Source: Candidatus Anammoxibacter sp. (GTDB lineage Bacteria; Planctomycetota; Brocadiia; Brocadiales; Anammoxibacteraceae). Taken from it: a DNA stretch of 33,899 nucleotides. Location: assembly GCA_021777055.1 (NCBI GenBank), contig JAIQZO010000052.1:1-33899 (forward strand), written 5' to 3'. The notes beneath the pieces are model-generated. The model saw only the letters and a program-made list of their open reading frames with translations. It had not been told where the DNA came from and did no database searches. The position numbers and the translations under genes are program-made. This document shows, piece by piece, positions 32,315-33,899 of this stretch; within the stretch, counting starts at the first letter, position 1, and every line of letters starts with the position of its first letter.

Positions 32315-33535
32315 ATGAGTATTCCTCAGAAGTCAGGCGAGGTAGAGGTAGGCGATATCTTTCGCCAATATGGTGAGCCCTATAGAGCAAGGCGCAACCT
32401 TCCACTGTATATCCTGAAAGCAATGGGAGCCATAGAGAATTGCCGCACAGCGGCATTAGGAGGCCATGTAGATGAATGCGACAGTTGTGGACATAGGAGG
32501 ATTTCGTATAACTCATGCCGTAACAGACATTGCCCTAAATGTCAGTCATTGGCAAAAGAGAGGTGGTTAGAAGCACGCAAAGATGAACTTCTCCCGGTAA
32601 GTTATTTTCATGGTGTCCTAACTATCCCCAGCGAATTAAACGCGCTGTCATTAATAAATCAAAAAGAGATATATGATATTCTGTTTAAATCAGGTACAGA
32701 GACATTGCGCGAGTTGGGTGGTGACCCTAAACACCTTGGAGCAGAAATAGGAATCATTGCCATACTGCACACATGGGGTCAAAATCTGATGGATCATCCA
32801 CATTTGCACTGTATAGTTCCATGGGGTGGATTATCTCAAGAGGGAACAGAGTGGTTATTTCCCCGGAAGTCAACCAAAAAGAAGTCATTCTTTGTGCATG
32901 TAAATGTGATATCGGACCTGTTTAAGAAGAAGTTCCTATATTATTTTAAAAGACTGTATCTTACCGGCAAACTAAAATTTGTCGGTAAGGTAACGTATTT
33001 AGGTAATGATTGCGAGTTCATGAAACTATGTGATGAGCTTTACAAGAAGAAATGGATAACTTATATCAAGCGTCCCTTTGGTGGTCCGGAGAAAGTCCTT
33101 GAATACTTGGGGAGATATACACACCGGGTAGCCATTTCTAACAATAGAATATTAAAGTTGGAAGATGGTAAAGTCACATTTTGTTATAGAGATTATCAAG
33201 ATGGCCATAAAACAAAAGAGATGGAGTTAGATGTATTTGAATTTATCAGAAGGTTTTTATTACATGTATTACCTTGCAAGTACTTCAAGATACGGTATTA
33301 CGGTCTTTTTAGCAATCGCAACCGTAAGAAAAAGATAGAAATCAGCAGAAAGTTGTTAGGTGCTAGATCGGAGAAAGAGAGTACAAGTAAATCAGAAAAC
33401 TGGGAAGAGTTATTATTAAGATTAACAGGAGTAGACCCACGAGTATGTCCATGTTGCAGTAAAGGCGTAATGGTGAGGAAGGATGAATTGTCTCCGGTAA
33501 TAAATCCGCCACCCCAAACAATGGTATTACCATAA
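32315..33535 (+). CDS. IS91-family HUH transposase
   Basis: A 406-residue transposase. The N-terminal zinc-binding domain has CDSCGH (55-60) and SCRNRHCPKCQ (67-77). The catalytic part has the HUH motif HPHLHC (161-166) and YLGRYTHRVAISN (264-276), carrying the candidate nucleophilic Tyr264/Tyr268, then CYRDYQDG. HUH enzymes cut one strand and drive rolling-circle transposition. GGAGG overlaps the end of the recombinase gene, so it should be translationally coupled. Length is normal and no internal stops are present, so it looks functional. Confidence 0.93.
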   Translation: MSIPQKSGEVEVGDIFRQYGEPYRARRNLPLYILKAMGAIENCRTAALGGHVDECDSCGHRRISYNSCRNRHCPKCQSLAKERWLEARKDELLPVSYFHGVLTIPSELNALSLINQKEIYDILFKSGTETLRELGGDPKHLGAEIGIIAILHTWGQNLMDHPHLHCIVPWGGLSQEGTEWLFPRKSTKKKSFFVHVNVISDLFKKKFLYYFKRLYLTGKLKFVGKVTYLGNDCEFMKLCDELYKKKWITYIKRPFGGPEKVLEYLGRYTHRVAISNNRILKLEDGKVTFCYRDYQDGHKTKEMELDVFEFIRRFLLHVLPCKYFKIRYYGLFSNRNRKKKIEISRKLLGARSEKESTSKSENWEELLLRLTGVDPRVCPCCSKGVMVRKDELSPVINPPPQTMVLP

Positions 33536-33780
33536 TGTAATAGTAAGAAAAAGAGTATTTTATTGCTTATGCAGGAGAGGTACGTACTTTCATGATGTAA
33601 AAGAGCAGCGCATGCACATATTAACCAAAGATAACAGATGCAGTACGAAATTAATCAAATTAAAGATAGAAAAAACGCAGGGAAAGGTATAAAATTTAGA
33701 TCAAAGTATAATAATATTATCAAATTTGGAAAAAGCCAATTAATTGAATACCCATAGACGCATCGGCTTAGTTCAACAAA
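33536..33780. other. Non-coding 3' part of the IS91-type element
   Basis: About 240 bases without a gene between the transposase stop and the inverted-repeat element. It should include the oriIS end of the IS. The proposed junction is 33770/33771 before GTTC. Confidence 0.4.
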
Positions 33781-33887
33781 ATTTTATCCGTACTTGAGTA
33801 AATAAGAAAAAGTAAACACATCACTGCAAGAAAATGTTTATTGTGATAGTGTAGTGATAATTGTTTGTACTCAACTACGGATAAAAT
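33781..33887. repeat. 107-bp inverted-repeat (MITE-like) element
   Basis: ATTTTATCCGTACTTGAGTA (33781-33800) matches the complement of 33868-33887 at 19 of 20 positions. A nested ATCACT/AGTGAT pair lies inside (about 33819-33858). No coding capacity. It abuts the proposed right end of the IS91-type element and may have been its neighbour before insertion. Confidence 0.5.
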
Positions 33888-33899
33888 CCTTAACGTTAT

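Larger units (their letters stand above)
31398..33770 (+). mobile_element. IS91-family element with recombinase and HUH transposase
   Basis: The left end is set by where similarity with the relic at 4338 begins (GGACAAA at 31398). The right end is a proposal: after the transposase the sequence runs to CCCATAGACGCATCGGCTTA (33751-33770) and then GTTC, the tetranucleotide next to which several IS91-group elements insert by rolling-circle transposition. An AAGCC/GGCTT pair (33734-33769) lies at this end. IS91 elements make no target duplication, in line with none seen. Confidence 0.55.

Overview
The window is an AT-rich bacterial chromosome segment dominated by a flagellar hook/rod/filament cluster. 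Genes for both a P-ring (flgI) and an L-ring (flgH) imply a two-membrane cell. The combination of FliW-CsrA control, sigma-54-like promoters and an order Rho-CoaE-PolA-type exonuclease, together with the flavour of the mobile elements, suggests a low-GC environmental Gram-negative. A Planctomycetota relative of the anammox (Brocadiales) lineage is my best guess, but it rests on recollected similarity and is weakly held.

Layout. 1-5131 is an accessory, decayed region. It holds a 213-bp inverted-repeat element, a PAS-LytTR regulator (minus), a relic of the last codons and terminator of a second flagellin gene, a GT-D-type glycosyltransferase (minus), a broken IS4-family transposase, a pair of 75-bp tandem repeats, a 180-bp palindromic MITE-like element, and the decayed left end of the same IS91-type element that is present in fuller form at the right end of the window. 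5132-6946 is a large flagellin gene (minus) with a leader carrying a possible 15-codon peptide and two GGA sites that could bind CsrA. About 1.1 kb of hairpin-rich non-coding DNA follows.

7826-24134 (plus) holds a small hydrophobic ORF, two lipoprotein genes behind a good sigma-54-type promoter, then fliK-flgD-flgE-flgF-flgG-flgA-flgH-flgI-flgJ-flgN-flgK-flgL-fliW-csrA. Together these build the distal rod, P and L rings, hook and hook-filament junction, with FlgN as junction-protein chaperone. FliW and CsrA form the known partner-switch that couples flagellin translation to filament export, and the flagellin gene lies in the same window. No motor, export-gate or filament-cap gene is present here.

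24156-27215 (minus) is rho, coaE and a stand-alone PolA-type 5'-3' exonuclease. Rho carries a repetitive N-terminal extension, and the exonuclease lacks any polymerase domain. 27911-31051 (plus) holds two overlapping family-2 glycosyltransferases and a sugar-nucleotide epimerase with a zinc-ribbon-like insert, a polysaccharide or glycan-decoration set. 31398 to about 33770 is an IS91-family element encoding a tyrosine recombinase split by a -1 frameshift at an A AAA AAG heptamer and a translationally coupled HUH transposase. A 107-bp inverted-repeat element ends the window.

The most interesting observations are the shared FlgE-like domain inside FlgL, the flagellin-tail relic, the flagellin leader with candidate CsrA sites, the candidate programmed frameshift in the recombinase, the polymerase-less polA locus and the Rho repeat tail.
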